A stretch of 64,000 nucleotides of DNA from an uncultured Pelagibacteraceae bacterium. GTDB lineage: Bacteria; Pseudomonadota; Alphaproteobacteria; Pelagibacterales; Pelagibacteraceae. Of the stretch, positions 8,169 to 17,827 are shown piece by piece. Below the pieces are notes generated by a model. The model was given only the letters and a program-made list of their open reading frames with translations, did not search any database and was not told the DNA's origin. The DNA lies in the NCBI GenBank assembly GCA_902599665.1, contig CACKGK010000003.1, positions 1 to 64,000 of the forward strand, written 5' to 3'. Each line of letters begins with the position of its first letter. The stretch's first letter is position 1. Both the position numbers and the translations under genes were made by a program.

Positions 8169-9455
8169 ATGACAGATTATAAAGTAAAAGATATCAACGA
8201 AGCAGAATTTGGAAGAAAAGAAATTTCATTAGCAGAAACAGAGATGCCAGGTTTAATGGCATTAAGAAAAGAATATAAAGGAAAACATCCTTTAAAAGGT
8301 GCAAGAATTTTAGGTTGTCTACACATGACAATCCAAACAGCAGTTTTAATCGAAACTTTAGTTGATCTAGGCGCTGAAGTCAGATGGTCTTCATGTAATA
8401 TTTTTTCGACCCAAGACCATGCAGCTGCTGCAATTGCAAAGGCCGGTATACCAGTTTTTGCATGGAAAGGTGAAACCGAGGAGGAATATTGGTGGTGTGT
8501 TAGACAAACTATCGAAGGTAAAAAAGACTGGAAGCCAAATATGATTTTAGATGATGGTGGAGATCTTACTGCACTTATGCATAAAGATTATAAAGATTTA
8601 ATGAAAGATATAAAAGGATTGAGTGAAGAAACAACTACAGGCGTATTAGCTCTTAAAAAGATGGAAGAACAAGGAACACTTTTAGTTCCTGCGATAAATG
8701 TTAACGACTCAGTTACAAAATCAAAATTTGATAATCTATATGGATGCAGAGAAAGTTTGGTTGATGGAATTAAAAGGGCTACAGATGTAATGATGTCTGG
8801 AAAAGTTGCTATTGTTGCAGGATTTGGGGATGTAGGAAAAGGAAGTGCAGCGTCATTAAGACAAAGTGGTGCTAGAGTAATGGTAACTGAAACAGATCCT
8901 ATTTGCGCACTTCAGGCTGCAATGGAGGGTTATGAAGTTGTATTAATGGACGAAATGATAGGTCAAGCTGACATTGTTGTTACAGCAACAGGTAACAAAG
9001 ATATTGTTACTGCAGATCATATGAGAGCAATGAAAGATAGATCAATACTTTGTAATATCGGACACTTTGATAATGAGATTCAAGTTGATGCATTAAAAAA
9101 TTATAAATGGGATGAAATAAAACCACAAGTTCATGAAATTACTTTTCCAGATAATAAGAGACTTATTTTATTAGCTGAGGGAAGACTTGTTAATTTAGGT
9201 TGTGCAACAGGACACCCAAGTTTTGTTATGAGTGCCTCATTTACAAACCAAGTTACAGCTCAAATAGAACTGTGGAATAACTCAGATAAATACGAGAAAA
9301 AAGTATATGTACTTCCTAAACATTTAGATGAAAAAGTAGCAAGATTACATTTAGAAAAAGTTGGAGCTAAACTAACACCATTATCTAAGGACCAAGCTGA
9401 TTATATCAGTGTTAAAACTGAAGGACCATATAAGCCAGATGCTTACCGCTATTAA
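8169..9455 (+). CDS. ahcY: Adenosylhomocysteinase (SAH hydrolase)
   Basis: A 428-aa NAD-dependent enzyme that hydrolyses S-adenosylhomocysteine to adenosine and homocysteine, clearing the product of methyltransferases. Motifs: [17 protein letters not shown] near the N-terminus, [18 protein letters not shown]-binding [20 protein letters not shown] and the canonical C-terminal [13 protein letters not shown]. At 428 aa it is the short form, lacking the roughly 40-residue insertion of many bacterial (about 465-aa) enzymes. The gene follows the kinase gene by 42 bp, and its 3' end overlaps the tsaE start. No riboswitch fold is evident upstream. Confidence 0.97.
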   Translation: MTDYKVKDINEAEFGRKEISLAETEMPGLMALRKEYKGKHPLKGARILGCLHMTIQTAVLIETLVDLGAEVRWSSCNIFSTQDHAAAAIAKAGIPVFAWKGETEEEYWWCVRQTIEGKKDWKPNMILDDGGDLTALMHKDYKDLMKDIKGLSEETTTGVLALKKMEEQGTLLVPAINVNDSVTKSKFDNLYGCRESLVDGIKRATDVMMSGKVAIVAGFGDVGKGSAASLRQSGARVMVTETDPICALQAAMEGYEVVLMDEMIGQADIVVTATGNKDIVTADHMRAMKDRSILCNIGHFDNEIQVDALKNYKWDEIKPQVHEITFPDNKRLILLAEGRLVNLGCATGHPSFVMSASFTNQVTAQIELWNNSDKYEKKVYVLPKHLDEKVARLHLEKVGAKLTPLSKDQADYISVKTEGPYKPDAYRY

Positions 9456-9918
9456 GGGTGGCAAAATAAATATCACAGAGGAAAAAGACACCAAATCTTT
9501 AGCAGAAAGATTTTCCAAATATATAAAGCAAGGTGATTTTATACTACTGAGTGGGAATTTAGGTGTTGGAAAAACAACTTTTATAAAACACATAATCAAT
9601 TCTCTTCAAAAAGCAAATAAACAAAAAATATCAGAAGTTACAAGTCCGACATTTACGGTTGTTAATGAATATCAAATTAAAAAAATATTAATAAAACACT
9701 ATGATCTATTCAGAATTCAAAATAAAGAAGAATTAAACAATTTAGGTATTCAAGAAAATCTAAAAGATCAAATTACATTAGTTGAATGGCCAGAAATTGT
9801 AAAAAAAATAAAAATAAAAAATAGTATAAATTTAATATTTGAATATAAAAAAAACTACACAGAGCGATATATTTCAATTATTTCTAAAAATAAAAAATTT
9901 TTAAATGAATTTAAATAA
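9439..9918 (+). CDS. tsaE: tRNA threonylcarbamoyladenosine biosynthesis ATPase TsaE
   Basis: A small P-loop ATPase (159 aa from this start) that acts with TsaB/TsaC/TsaD in making t6A37 in ANN-decoding tRNAs. Walker A is [11 protein letters not shown]; the family signature [10 protein letters not shown] and a catalytic-region HYDLFRI follow, then VEWPE. The ATG at 9439 gives an N-terminus ending in DTKSLAERF, as expected for the family, and a 17-base overlap with ahcY. An upstream GTG at 9409 would add ten unconserved residues. The next gene overlaps by 14 bases. The tsaE-amgK-murU order is recurrent in Proteobacteria. Confidence 0.92.
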   Translation: MLTAIKGGKINITEEKDTKSLAERFSKYIKQGDFILLSGNLGVGKTTFIKHIINSLQKANKQKISEVTSPTFTVVNEYQIKKILIKHYDLFRIQNKEELNNLGIQENLKDQITLVEWPEIVKKIKIKNSINLIFEYKKNYTERYISIISKNKKFLNEFK

Positions 9919-10849
9919 ATTTAAGAAATTATCAGGAGACGCATCATTCAGGCATTTCTATAGAAGTAGAAATAGTATTATTGTTTATTGTGTCAAAAAT
10001 AAAAAAAGTAATTTATTAGATTATGATGCTATTAACAAAATATTAATTAAAAAAAAGGTTAGAGCTCCATCTTTAATATCTCATAATTATAAAGAAAATT
10101 ATATAGAAATAGAAGATTTCGGAGATTTGACAGTTTTTGAAAAATTTAAAAATAATAAAATTAACAAAAAAAATTACTATAAAAAAATTTTAGATCTACT
10201 ATCAAAAATAAAAAAAATAAAAATTAAAAAACAAAAAACATTTTTGGAAACAAACTTCAAAGTTCCAAACTATACCTCAAAAATGTTATTAGATGAGTCC
10301 AACTTATTTATAGACTGGTATTTACAAAAATATTTTAAAGGTAAAAAAAAACAATTTTTAGAAAAAGAGTTAAAAAAAATATTTAAGAAATTATTAAGAA
10401 ATATTTCATACCATAAGAAAGTTTTTGTACACAGAGATTTTCATGTATCTAATATAATGATAACTAAAAAGGGCTTAGGACTGCTTGATAGTCAGGATGC
10501 AGTATATGGTAATATTGCATACGATTTAGCTTCTTTAATTGATGATGTAAGGCTTAAAACAAATACAAAAATAAAGGATTTTATTTTTCATGAATTCTTA
10601 AAAAAAAACAAAAATTTAGATTATGAAAAATTCAAAAACGATTTTGAGATTTTATCTGTACTTAGAAACTTGAAAATAATTGGTATATTTGCTCGTTTAT
10701 CCATGAGAGATAAAAAAAATAAATATCTCAAACTTATACCTTATGCTTGGAAATTAATTGAACTTAGAACAAGCAGAAACCCCATATTTAATGACTTAAA
10801 TTATCTTTTAATTAAAAATTTTGATAAAAAAAAAAGAAAATTGATATGA
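9905..10849 (+). CDS. amgK: N-acetylmuramate/N-acetylglucosamine kinase AmgK (phosphotransferase family)
   Basis: A 314-aa aminoglycoside-phosphotransferase-fold kinase. The catalytic loop HRDFHVSNIM and the Mg-binding LLDSQDA (the usual DFQDA variant) are present, followed by YDLASLIDD. In the AmgK/MurU route, MurNAc recovered from peptidoglycan is phosphorylated at C1 by AmgK and then uridylylated by MurU, bypassing de novo UDP-MurNAc synthesis. The assignment leans on position: tsaE upstream overlapping by 14 bases, and a MurU-like transferase downstream overlapping by 4. The protein is very Lys/Asn/Ile-rich, reflecting the low GC of this stretch. Confidence 0.8.
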   Translation: MNLNKFKKLSGDASFRHFYRSRNSIIVYCVKNKKSNLLDYDAINKILIKKKVRAPSLISHNYKENYIEIEDFGDLTVFEKFKNNKINKKNYYKKILDLLSKIKKIKIKKQKTFLETNFKVPNYTSKMLLDESNLFIDWYLQKYFKGKKKQFLEKELKKIFKKLLRNISYHKKVFVHRDFHVSNIMITKKGLGLLDSQDAVYGNIAYDLASLIDDVRLKTNTKIKDFIFHEFLKKNKNLDYEKFKNDFEILSVLRNLKIIGIFARLSMRDKKNKYLKLIPYAWKLIELRTSRNPIFNDLNYLLIKNFDKKKRKLI

Positions 10850-11532
10850 AAGTTAAAACTGCTTTAATTCTTTGTGCTGGGTTTGGTAAGAGGGTTCAAC
10901 CAATAACAGATACAATACCCAAACCTTTAATTAATTATAAAGATGAAACCTTATTAGAAAATACTATTAAATTTTTAATAAAACTAAAAATAAGCAAAAT
11001 TAAAATAAACGTATTTTATTTAAAAGAAAAAATAATTAGTTTTATTGAAAATAAAAATTTTCCAATTAACATAGAAATTGTTGATGACGGTGAAACAATT
11101 TTAGGTACAGGTGGTGGAATTTTAAGCCTCATTAATAAATCTGATGAAGAGGATGTATTAGTTATCAATCCAGATACAATTTGGGATGACAGTTTCATAA
11201 CCTCAGTTATTGATATGGAAAATATCTATTTCGAAAAAAAAATTAAAAATATTTTATTGGTTGTAAATAATTCATCGTGTTTTGATAGAAGATTTAATGG
11301 GGATTTCGAAATTAAAAATAATATTTTATATAAGGAAAAAGTTAATAATTTTAAATATACAGGATGTCAAATATTCAACAAAGATATAATTTCTCATAAG
11401 CAACTGAATTATTTTCCTGTATCTGAAATATGGGATACTCTTTTAAGAGACAGCAAACTTTATGGTTATGAACATAAAGGAGAATTTAAGCACTTAACTG
11501 ATTATGAAATATATGAAAAATTATTTATTTAG
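10846..11532 (+). CDS. murU: Nucleotidyltransferase, MurNAc-1-phosphate uridylyltransferase-like (MurU)
   Basis: A 228-aa sugar-nucleotidyltransferase of the RmlA/GlmU N-terminal fold. The nucleotide-binding signature AGFGKRVQPITDTIPKPLI is at the N-terminus, GTGGGIL is the sugar/nucleotide loop, and INPDTIWDD carries the metal-binding Asp. It starts by a 4-base ATGA overlap with the kinase gene. With AmgK it would convert recycled MurNAc to UDP-MurNAc; UDP-GlcNAc or other hexose substrates are possible on sequence alone. Its TAG stop is interlocked with the TAA stop of gpmA (TTAG at 11529-11532). Confidence 0.8.
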   Translation: MKVKTALILCAGFGKRVQPITDTIPKPLINYKDETLLENTIKFLIKLKISKIKINVFYLKEKIISFIENKNFPINIEIVDDGETILGTGGGILSLINKSDEEDVLVINPDTIWDDSFITSVIDMENIYFEKKIKNILLVVNNSSCFDRRFNGDFEIKNNILYKEKVNNFKYTGCQIFNKDIISHKQLNYFPVSEIWDTLLRDSKLYGYEHKGEFKHLTDYEIYEKLFI

Positions 11533-12239
11533 AAAACTAAAAGGTCTTTTGCTCTGTCTTTATCTAAATAACTAGCATTTTTAATTTTTCCTTCTTCAAT
11601 TTCTATTAATAAAGGATTACCTGTTGGTATTTCTAAACTTGAAATTTTTTTGTTATCTAAATCAAATAGGTATTTACACAATGATCTAATTGAATTTCCA
11701 TGAGCTGAAACAATTATATTTTTATCTAATTTTGGCTCTATATTTCTTTTATAAAATGGTATCACTCTTTCGTAGGTATTTTTTAATGACTCAGTATCAG
11801 GGATCTTATCTCTTGGAACATTTTTATATATATCAATATTCAATGGGTGATATGGACTTGTTTTTTTAAGAGCCTCTGGTGGATTATCCCAAGACCTTCT
11901 AAAAGTATGAATTTTTTCCTCACCATAAAGCTTTTTCATTTCATCTTTATTTAAACCTGTCAAAGATCCGTAATGTCTCTCATTTAATTCCCATGCATTT
12001 ACAATCTCCTGGTTTTTTATTCTCATAGTATTTAATATCAAATTAAGAGTCTCAATCGATCTTGATTGTAAAGATGTGTAAAAATAAGATAATTCAATAC
12101 CTAATTTCTTAATTAATTCTCCTGCTTTACAAGCCTCAAGCTTACCTTTAGCAGCTAAATCAACGTCTACCCAGCCTGTGAAACGATTTTCTAGGTTCCA
12201 TTCACTTTGTCCATGTCTTACAAGAATTAAATAATTCAT
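11529..12239 (-). CDS. gpmA: 2,3-bisphosphoglycerate-dependent phosphoglycerate mutase
   Basis: A 236-aa histidine-phosphatase-superfamily mutase interconverting 3- and 2-phosphoglycerate in glycolysis/gluconeogenesis. The N-terminal signature LVRHGQSEWNLENRFTGWVD holds the phospho-His. Further markers are the ELNERHYGSLTG segment and the second catalytic His in VSAHGNSIRSL. Length is close to the roughly 230-250 aa of dPGMs. It is a single-gene transcript between convergent murU and divergent DUF1476. Confidence 0.95.
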   Translation of the reverse strand: MNYLILVRHGQSEWNLENRFTGWVDVDLAAKGKLEACKAGELIKKLGIELSYFYTSLQSRSIETLNLILNTMRIKNQEIVNAWELNERHYGSLTGLNKDEMKKLYGEEKIHTFRRSWDNPPEALKKTSPYHPLNIDIYKNVPRDKIPDTESLKNTYERVIPFYKRNIEPKLDKNIIVSAHGNSIRSLCKYLFDLDNKKISSLEIPTGNPLLIEIEEGKIKNASYLDKDRAKDLLVF

Positions 12240-12269
12240 AAATTTAACATAAATATAAATTAAATTAGA

Positions 12270-12297
12270 TTGACATAAAGCTAAATCTTTTTATTTT
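12270..12297 (+). promoter_or_regulatory. Promoter of the DUF1476-nuclease-transglycosylase operon
   Basis: A perfect -35 TTGACA (12270-12275) is separated by 16 bases from TATTTT (12292-12297). Only six bases (GTTACA) then precede the ATG at 12304. Transcription should start at or within a base of the ATG, giving a leaderless message; no SD is present. Confidence 0.6.
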
Positions 12298-12303
12298 GTT
12301 ACA

Positions 12304-12612
12304 ATGAGTTCATTTGAGGATAGAAAAAAAAGTTTTGAAAAGAAATTTGCTCATGATCAAGAGCTTCAATTTAAAGTCAGCGCTAGAAGAAATAAATATT
12401 TAGGAGAATGGGTATCCCAAATACTCGATTATAATTCAGATCAAGAAAAAGAATATATTCAATCGGTAATAAAGGCTGATTTTGCTGAAGCAGGTGACGA
12501 AGATGTTTTTAGAAAAATTAAAGAAGATTTAAAAGACAAAAACATATCAGATGAGGAATTACGAAAAAAGATGGATGAGCTAGATGAAAAGGCTAAAACT
12601 GATTTTAGTTAG
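12304..12612 (+). CDS. DUF1476 protein, F1-ATPase inhibitor zeta subunit-like
   Basis: A 102-aa helical protein matching the alphaproteobacterial DUF1476 family: start MSSFEDRKKSFEKKFAHD, then RRNKYLGEWVSQIL and VIKADFAEAGDEDVFRKI. In Paracoccus the family member is the zeta subunit, which binds F1-ATPase and blocks ATP hydrolysis through its N-terminus. That function is inferred here by family. The nuclease gene starts 29 bases inside its 3' end. Transcription probably begins at the ATG. Confidence 0.88.
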   Translation: MSSFEDRKKSFEKKFAHDQELQFKVSARRNKYLGEWVSQILDYNSDQEKEYIQSVIKADFAEAGDEDVFRKIKEDLKDKNISDEELRKKMDELDEKAKTDFS

Positions 12613-13099
12613 TTTTTTTTTTATCCTATTAAATATAAATAGTTCATTTTCTTTAAATAGTAATATTAAAATAATTTCTGGAAAAGCAGTTATAACTGAT
12701 GGTGATACAGTTAAAATAAATAATAAAAAAATTCGTTTCAGTGGAATTGATGCTCCAGAAAGTTATTTTTTTGGAAAAAAACAAATATGTACTTTAAATA
12801 AAGTGGATATTTTTTGTGGAATATTATCAAAAGATAAATTATTTGAAAAAATAGGGAATCGATCTATTGATTGTAAAATTGAAAAAAATAAAGATCAATT
12901 TAATAGGTTATTAGGAGAGTGTTTTTTAGATAACGAGAGTTTATCAGTTTATATGGTCAAGAATGGTTATGCGTTTGATTACCCAAAATATTCTAAAGGA
13001 AAATTCAAAGAATATGAAAAATATGCAAAAGATCTTTCTTTAGGATTGTGGCAAATGAAATTCGAATATCCTTGGATATGGAGAAAAAAAAATAGATAA
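12584..13099 (+). CDS. Secreted thermonuclease-family (SNase-like) nuclease
   Basis: A 171-aa protein with a hydrophobic signal peptide (about residues 5-23) and a staphylococcal-nuclease OB-fold domain. Visible catalytic-type residues: Asp in DGDTVKI, Arg and Glu in IRFSGIDAPES, and Arg in DQFNRLLGEC. A C-terminal LGLWQMKFEYPWIWR matches the family's Trp-rich end. It is likely periplasmic and may degrade nucleic acids for nutrient recovery. It overlaps DUF1476 by 29 bases and precedes the transglycosylase by 8. Confidence 0.85.
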   Translation: MKRLKLILVSFFFILLNINSSFSLNSNIKIISGKAVITDGDTVKINNKKIRFSGIDAPESYFFGKKQICTLNKVDIFCGILSKDKLFEKIGNRSIDCKIEKNKDQFNRLLGECFLDNESLSVYMVKNGYAFDYPKYSKGKFKEYEKYAKDLSLGLWQMKFEYPWIWRKKNR

Positions 13100-13107
13100 T
13101 AAAAAGA

Positions 13108-13707
13108 GTGATTCGAAATAATAAATTACATTTATTTATAATTCTAATTTTAGTTTCTGCATGCTCTTCTATACCTAAAAATACAGCTGATGGTTGTTCA
13201 ATTTTTTCTGAAAGGTATCTTTGGTATAAACATGCAAAAAAATCTGAACAAAAATGGGGAACACCTATTTATTTGCAACTTGCAATTATTAAAATGGAAT
13301 CTGATTTTGATTGGTTGGCTAAACCACCAAGACAAAAATTGTTTAAAGTAATTCCATATAAAAGACCATCCAGTTCTTTTGGCTATTCTCAAGCTATAAA
13401 AGGTACATGGAAACAGTATAAAGAAGAAACTGGAAATAAATATGCTACCCGAACGCGGTTCAAAGATAGTGTAGATTTTATTGGTTGGTACACAAATAAA
13501 ACAGAGAAGATACTAAAAATACCTAAAAACGATGCTTTTAGGCAGTATGTTGCCTATCATGAGGGATGGGGAAACTATAAAAATTATAAAAATAAACAAA
13601 AAATTATTTTATTAGCAAAGAAAGTTGAAAACCAGTCTAAGAAGTACAAAAGTCAACTTAATAAATGTAAAAACTCACTAACTACTAGAAAATATATTTT
13701 ATTCTAA
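13108..13707 (+). CDS. Lipoprotein with lytic transglycosylase (SLT-like) domain
   Basis: A 199-aa protein from a GTG start preceded by AAAAGAG. A short signal ends in a lipobox (LILVSAC), so the mature N-terminal Cys is probably lipidated. The rest resembles SLT-type lysozyme-fold domains: IKMESDFDWLAKPP carries the catalytic Glu, SSSFGYSQAIKGTWKQYKEE is the GYxQ-type motif, and YVAYHEGWGNY follows near the C-terminus. Likely role: cleavage of peptidoglycan glycan strands from the outer membrane. Its TAA stop is interlocked with the RND pump's TAG stop (CTAA at 13704-13707). Confidence 0.8.
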   Translation: MIRNNKLHLFIILILVSACSSIPKNTADGCSIFSERYLWYKHAKKSEQKWGTPIYLQLAIIKMESDFDWLAKPPRQKLFKVIPYKRPSSSFGYSQAIKGTWKQYKEETGNKYATRTRFKDSVDFIGWYTNKTEKILKIPKNDAFRQYVAYHEGWGNYKNYKNKQKIILLAKKVENQSKKYKSQLNKCKNSLTTRKYILF

Positions 13708-16700
13708 TTTAGCTGTTTTTTCAGCTCTATATCAACAGCGTCAATTCTCTTTGTATTTTTGGCAAGAGTTAAATACATTGTTGGTGTCACATATAAAGTA
13801 AAGAACGTAGAAATTATCATTCCACCAAGTATTGTTGCACCAACTGCAAGCCTAGAACCTTCTCCTGCTCCAGGTCCAATATTTCCAATAACAAGCGGTA
13901 ACATTGCTATCATAGTACTTAATGAAGTCATAATTATTGGTCTAAATCTTAAACTACAAGCTTCTTTTACAGCTTTCTCAATATCTTTACCTTTGGTTCT
14001 TAATTGATTTGCATAATCAACTATAAGAATACTGTTCTTTGTTGAAATTCCTATTAGGATAACCAGCGCAATTTGTGAGAAAATATTTATTGACGAATTT
14101 AAAAATAATATGAATACCAAACCACCAAATACCGCCAGTGGAACAGTTAAAATAATTATAAATGGATGAATAAAAGAATTAAAGGTTGCAGACATAACAA
14201 GGTAAGCAGTTAACAAAGCTAAGGCAAAAATTATGTAAAGTTCGTTACTTGTTTCTTTTAATTCCTCTGATTTACCCTTCCAAGTAATTTGTTTGTCAGG
14301 CGCAACTTTAGTCATTGTTTCTTCAAGATATTTAATTGCTTCAGCTAAAGTATATCCTTCACTAATATTTGCAGATATCGTGACAGCTCTTTGCCTATTG
14401 TATCTTGATAACTTACTCGCAGTTCCCTTTTCATTGAATTCTACTAAATTTGAAAGAGAAACTAAGTTACCAGTTTTTTCAGATCTAACAAAGATTTTAC
14501 TTAAACTTTCCTTATCTTTTCTATCCTCTAAGTATTGTTGTAAAATTATAGGATATTCTTTACCAAGTTTATTAAATTTTGTAACTGTTTTGCCACCATA
14601 TAAAGTCTCTAGTGTTTGTCCAATTGCTTCTGCAGATATCCCTAAGTCTTTTGCTTTTATTTTATTAATCTTTATATTTACTTCTGGTTTGTTTCTACTG
14701 TAATCAGATTCTAATCTTGATAAATTTCTGTTTTTCCTGAGCATTCTAATAACTTGAGTTTGAATTTGTTCTAGCTCTTCGTAAGTATTTCCGTAAATAA
14801 CCATTTGAACAGGCTTGTTGTAACTTGAAACTCTTATAGACTGAGGGGATATAGGAAATGCTAATGTTTGAGGCACAGTAACAATTTTACCTATGGCTTG
14901 TCTCATGATTGTTTGGGAGCTTTGTTTTCTATTTTTCCAATTGTCTAAAAGTGAAATGATCAAAAAACTATTCTCAGAGCCAAATCCTGGTACAATCATA
15001 AGAAATCTATTGTATGGGCTATTTTCCTTATCTAGCAATGGTATCAGTCTTTTTTCCACATCTTCGGCTCTTTTTTGTGTGTATTGAAAAGAACTGCCCT
15101 CATCTGTAAAACCAATTACCAAATATACACCTCTATCTTCCATTGGTAATAGTTCCTTTTTTGTATAATTATATAAAGCAGCTGAGCCAATAACGATTAA
15201 AACAATAAATGTTACAATTGTTTTTTTTCTATTGATCCAGAATACTAAAGTTTCTGAATAAAAATTTAAAAAACCTTGAAAAAATTTATCAAATCTTTTG
15301 GTTAAGAAATTTGATTTTTTCTTTTTGTCAAGAAACTTGCTTCCAAGCATTGGTGAGAGTGTTAATGCAACAAACGATGAAACAACTATTGCAAATGATA
15401 AGGCAATAGCAGTCTCTTTAAATAAAGTTCCTGCAATTCCCTCGATGAATATTAAAGGTAAAAAAACAGCCACTAATATAAGAGTTGTTGCGATAATGGC
15501 AAAAGTAATTTGTTTTGAACCCTTGTACGCTGCTACTAACGGTGTTTCACCATTTTCGATTCTTCTATATATAGCATCAGTCATAATAACAGAATCATCT
15601 GTTATAATTCCTATTGCTAAAATAAAACTTAATAAGACAAATATATTTATTGATAAATCAAATATATATAGACCTAAAAAGGTTGCAATCAAACTCACTG
15701 GTAGAGCAATGGCAGGGACTATTACAGCTTTAAGGTTTCCTAAAAATAAATAAATTATGATTACAACTAATATAAATGCAATAATTAATGTTTTATAAAC
15801 CTCATTAATTGCTTCACCTATATAAGTTGCTCTATTGAATGCTATTTCTAAATTTAAATCTCCTGGTAAAGTTTTTCTTACTTCCTCAATTTTTTTCTTG
15901 ATATCTTTGGAAAGTTCTACAGTAGATGCACCGCTCCTTGCATAGATACCTATTCCCATTGTTTTCAAATTTAAAGCCCCTTTACTTTGAGCTCTAAATA
16001 AAACTTTTTCAGTCACTGGACCCAACTCTAAATTTGCAACGTCAGACAATCTTACTATGTTATCTTTAGCCTTCTTTATCGGAAGCTGTTTGAGTTTTTC
16101 TAAGTCGTTATAAGATTTATCGATATTAATTGTAAGATCAATATTTTCTGCCTCTAAAGTACCGGCTGGTAATCTCACATTTTCATTTCTAAGTGATCTT
16201 TCAACTTCTTGTATTGTTAGATTATTCGCTGCCAACTTGATTGGATCTATCCATACTCTTATACTGAGTTCTCTTAGTCCACCAGTTCTTATTCTACCAA
16301 CATTTTTAATGCTTGAAAACTGGTCAACTAAATACCTTTCCGCATAATCTCCAAGCTCAAGGTCTGTCCAAGTTTCTGAGGATAACGCTAGCCACATTGT
16401 CGTTGTAAAACCTGCGGATTGCTTAAGTATTCTTGGCGCATCCGCCTCTGAGGGAAGTCTTCCAACTATTCTAGCCACTCTTTCTCTTACATCGTTTGCA
16501 GCATTATCAAGATCAATATCTGTATCGAACTCTATATTTATTGTACTTTTTCCATTCTCTGATTTTGCATCAATATTTTTTATACCCTCTGCTCCACCAA
16601 TTACTTCTTCAATTACCTGAGTTACTTCTTCGTCAACAATAGGAGCTGAAGCTGAAGCGTATTTCACTTGAACTTGAACTACGGGTGGTTGTAAACCGGA

Positions 16701-16814
16701 TGGAAGTTCTCTAACAGGTAACTTTGAAAAAACAAAAGTACCAAAAACAACTAATATTAAAGATAACACCCATGATAATGCCGGTCTTCTAATACTTACA
16801 TCAGTTAAATACAT
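13704..16814 (-). CDS. RND efflux transporter, HAE1/AcrB-type inner-membrane pump
   Basis: A 1036-aa permease with the duplicated RND architecture: TM1 at the N-terminus (MYLTDVSIRRPALSWVLSLILVV), a large periplasmic porter domain, a TM2-TM6 block at about 335-500, TM7 near 530, a second porter domain and a TM8-TM12 block at about 850-1010. The TM4 proton-relay Asp-Asp is present as IGIITDDSVIMTDA. It lies nine bases downstream of its adaptor gene in an operon with msrA and a sulfurtransferase. No TolC-like gene is in the window. The substrate is unknown; hydrophobic compounds are usual for HAE1. Confidence 0.93.
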   Translation of the reverse strand: MYLTDVSIRRPALSWVLSLILVVFGTFVFSKLPVRELPSGLQPPVVQVQVKYASASAPIVDEEVTQVIEEVIGGAEGIKNIDAKSENGKSTINIEFDTDIDLDNAANDVRERVARIVGRLPSEADAPRILKQSAGFTTTMWLALSSETWTDLELGDYAERYLVDQFSSIKNVGRIRTGGLRELSIRVWIDPIKLAANNLTIQEVERSLRNENVRLPAGTLEAENIDLTINIDKSYNDLEKLKQLPIKKAKDNIVRLSDVANLELGPVTEKVLFRAQSKGALNLKTMGIGIYARSGASTVELSKDIKKKIEEVRKTLPGDLNLEIAFNRATYIGEAINEVYKTLIIAFILVVIIIYLFLGNLKAVIVPAIALPVSLIATFLGLYIFDLSINIFVLLSFILAIGIITDDSVIMTDAIYRRIENGETPLVAAYKGSKQITFAIIATTLILVAVFLPLIFIEGIAGTLFKETAIALSFAIVVSSFVALTLSPMLGSKFLDKKKKSNFLTKRFDKFFQGFLNFYSETLVFWINRKKTIVTFIVLIVIGSAALYNYTKKELLPMEDRGVYLVIGFTDEGSSFQYTQKRAEDVEKRLIPLLDKENSPYNRFLMIVPGFGSENSFLIISLLDNWKNRKQSSQTIMRQAIGKIVTVPQTLAFPISPQSIRVSSYNKPVQMVIYGNTYEELEQIQTQVIRMLRKNRNLSRLESDYSRNKPEVNIKINKIKAKDLGISAEAIGQTLETLYGGKTVTKFNKLGKEYPIILQQYLEDRKDKESLSKIFVRSEKTGNLVSLSNLVEFNEKGTASKLSRYNRQRAVTISANISEGYTLAEAIKYLEETMTKVAPDKQITWKGKSEELKETSNELYIIFALALLTAYLVMSATFNSFIHPFIIILTVPLAVFGGLVFILFLNSSINIFSQIALVILIGISTKNSILIVDYANQLRTKGKDIEKAVKEACSLRFRPIIMTSLSTMIAMLPLVIGNIGPGAGEGSRLAVGATILGGMIISTFFTLYVTPTMYLTLAKNTKRIDAVDIELKKQLN

Positions 16815-16822
16815 TTAATTAT

Positions 16823-17824
16823 TTATTTTTTATCTTCTTTTTTTTCTGACTCTGACTTACCAAATAAATTCTTTATCCAGTCAAACTTACCTTTTTTTGC
16901 TTCTGGATTATTAGATTTTGCTTTTTTGCTCCAATCAGATTTACTTTTTTTAGCTCCATCTTTTATAGGTTTTATTTTGCCATTTGGCCTTACTTTCTTA
17001 AGACCCTCAGCAACAACTATATCGCCTTCATTTAATCCAGATTTGACTTCAAGATATCCTTGACTTCTATTGCCAACTATAACTTCTACTCTATTAGTAA
17101 CGTTTTTGTCGTCTACTTTATAGATATAAACTTTATTACCTTCCAAGATTACACTTGTATCAGGAATTCCTAAAGAATCTCTCTCATTATATTTGATGCT
17201 AACTTCCATTAACGCGCCAGGCAAGATTTCAGAATTTGAGTTTTGAAGTTTAACTCTAAGTCTAAGAGATCTATTACTTACATCGATTTTACTTGCAATT
17301 GAATCTACACTACCTTGATATATTTTTTCTTTATTTCCAGAAAATCTTACATCAACACCTAATCCTTTTTTTACAAATGGAGCGAATATTTCGGGTACAT
17401 CAACATCAATAAATAAAAAAGATGCATCTTCAATATCAATTACAACTGAGCTTTCTGAAACATTTATATCGTCTGAAAAGTTTCTTTTTCCTATGACACC
17501 ATCAAAAGGTGCTCTAATAGTTCTATTTTTTAATTTTGCTACTATGTCTCCAGCTTTTACTTTAGTATTGTATTTTATCTCCTCTAAAATTTCATACTTT
17601 TCAACGTTATAAGACTTTACTTTTATTGGAACAGCTGTTCCGAAGGTTTCAATTATATTTCGGAATTTTCTTTGTTCAACAGTTTTGACAATAATTCCTG
17701 GTGGTGGTCTTTTGCTAAATTTTTTTTTGAAGTGATTACCGATCATTGTTCTTGCAATGATTACACCAGCGATAATTATAAAAAATATTACAATTATAGT
17801 TGTTACTTTTGTTGATCTTTTCAT
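16823..17824 (-). CDS. RND periplasmic adaptor (membrane fusion protein) lacking the alpha-hairpin
   Basis: A 333-aa adaptor with an N-terminal membrane anchor (about residues 8-26). The two lipoyl half-motifs, KVKAGDIVAKL (about 88-98) and IRAPFDGVIGKR (103-114), are separated by only a few residues, where most adaptors carry a 50-90-residue coiled-coil hairpin. The beta-barrel and membrane-proximal domains follow (to about 285). A lysine-rich tail of about 45 residues ends in KSESEKKEDKK. The protein would connect the RND pump to an outer-membrane channel, but without the hairpin the usual TolC-contact element is missing. Confidence 0.88.
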   Translation of the reverse strand: MKRSTKVTTIIVIFFIIIAGVIIARTMIGNHFKKKFSKRPPPGIIVKTVEQRKFRNIIETFGTAVPIKVKSYNVEKYEILEEIKYNTKVKAGDIVAKLKNRTIRAPFDGVIGKRNFSDDINVSESSVVIDIEDASFLFIDVDVPEIFAPFVKKGLGVDVRFSGNKEKIYQGSVDSIASKIDVSNRSLRLRVKLQNSNSEILPGALMEVSIKYNERDSLGIPDTSVILEGNKVYIYKVDDKNVTNRVEVIVGNRSQGYLEVKSGLNEGDIVVAEGLKKVRPNGKIKPIKDGAKKSKSDWSKKAKSNNPEAKKGKFDWIKNLFGKSESEKKEDKK

Positions 17825-17827
17825 AAT

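Noticed and set aside
14293-15753. Plus-strand ORFs inside the RND pump gene
   Set aside because: They are opposite-strand shadows of an intact 1036-codon gene and have no recognisable domains.
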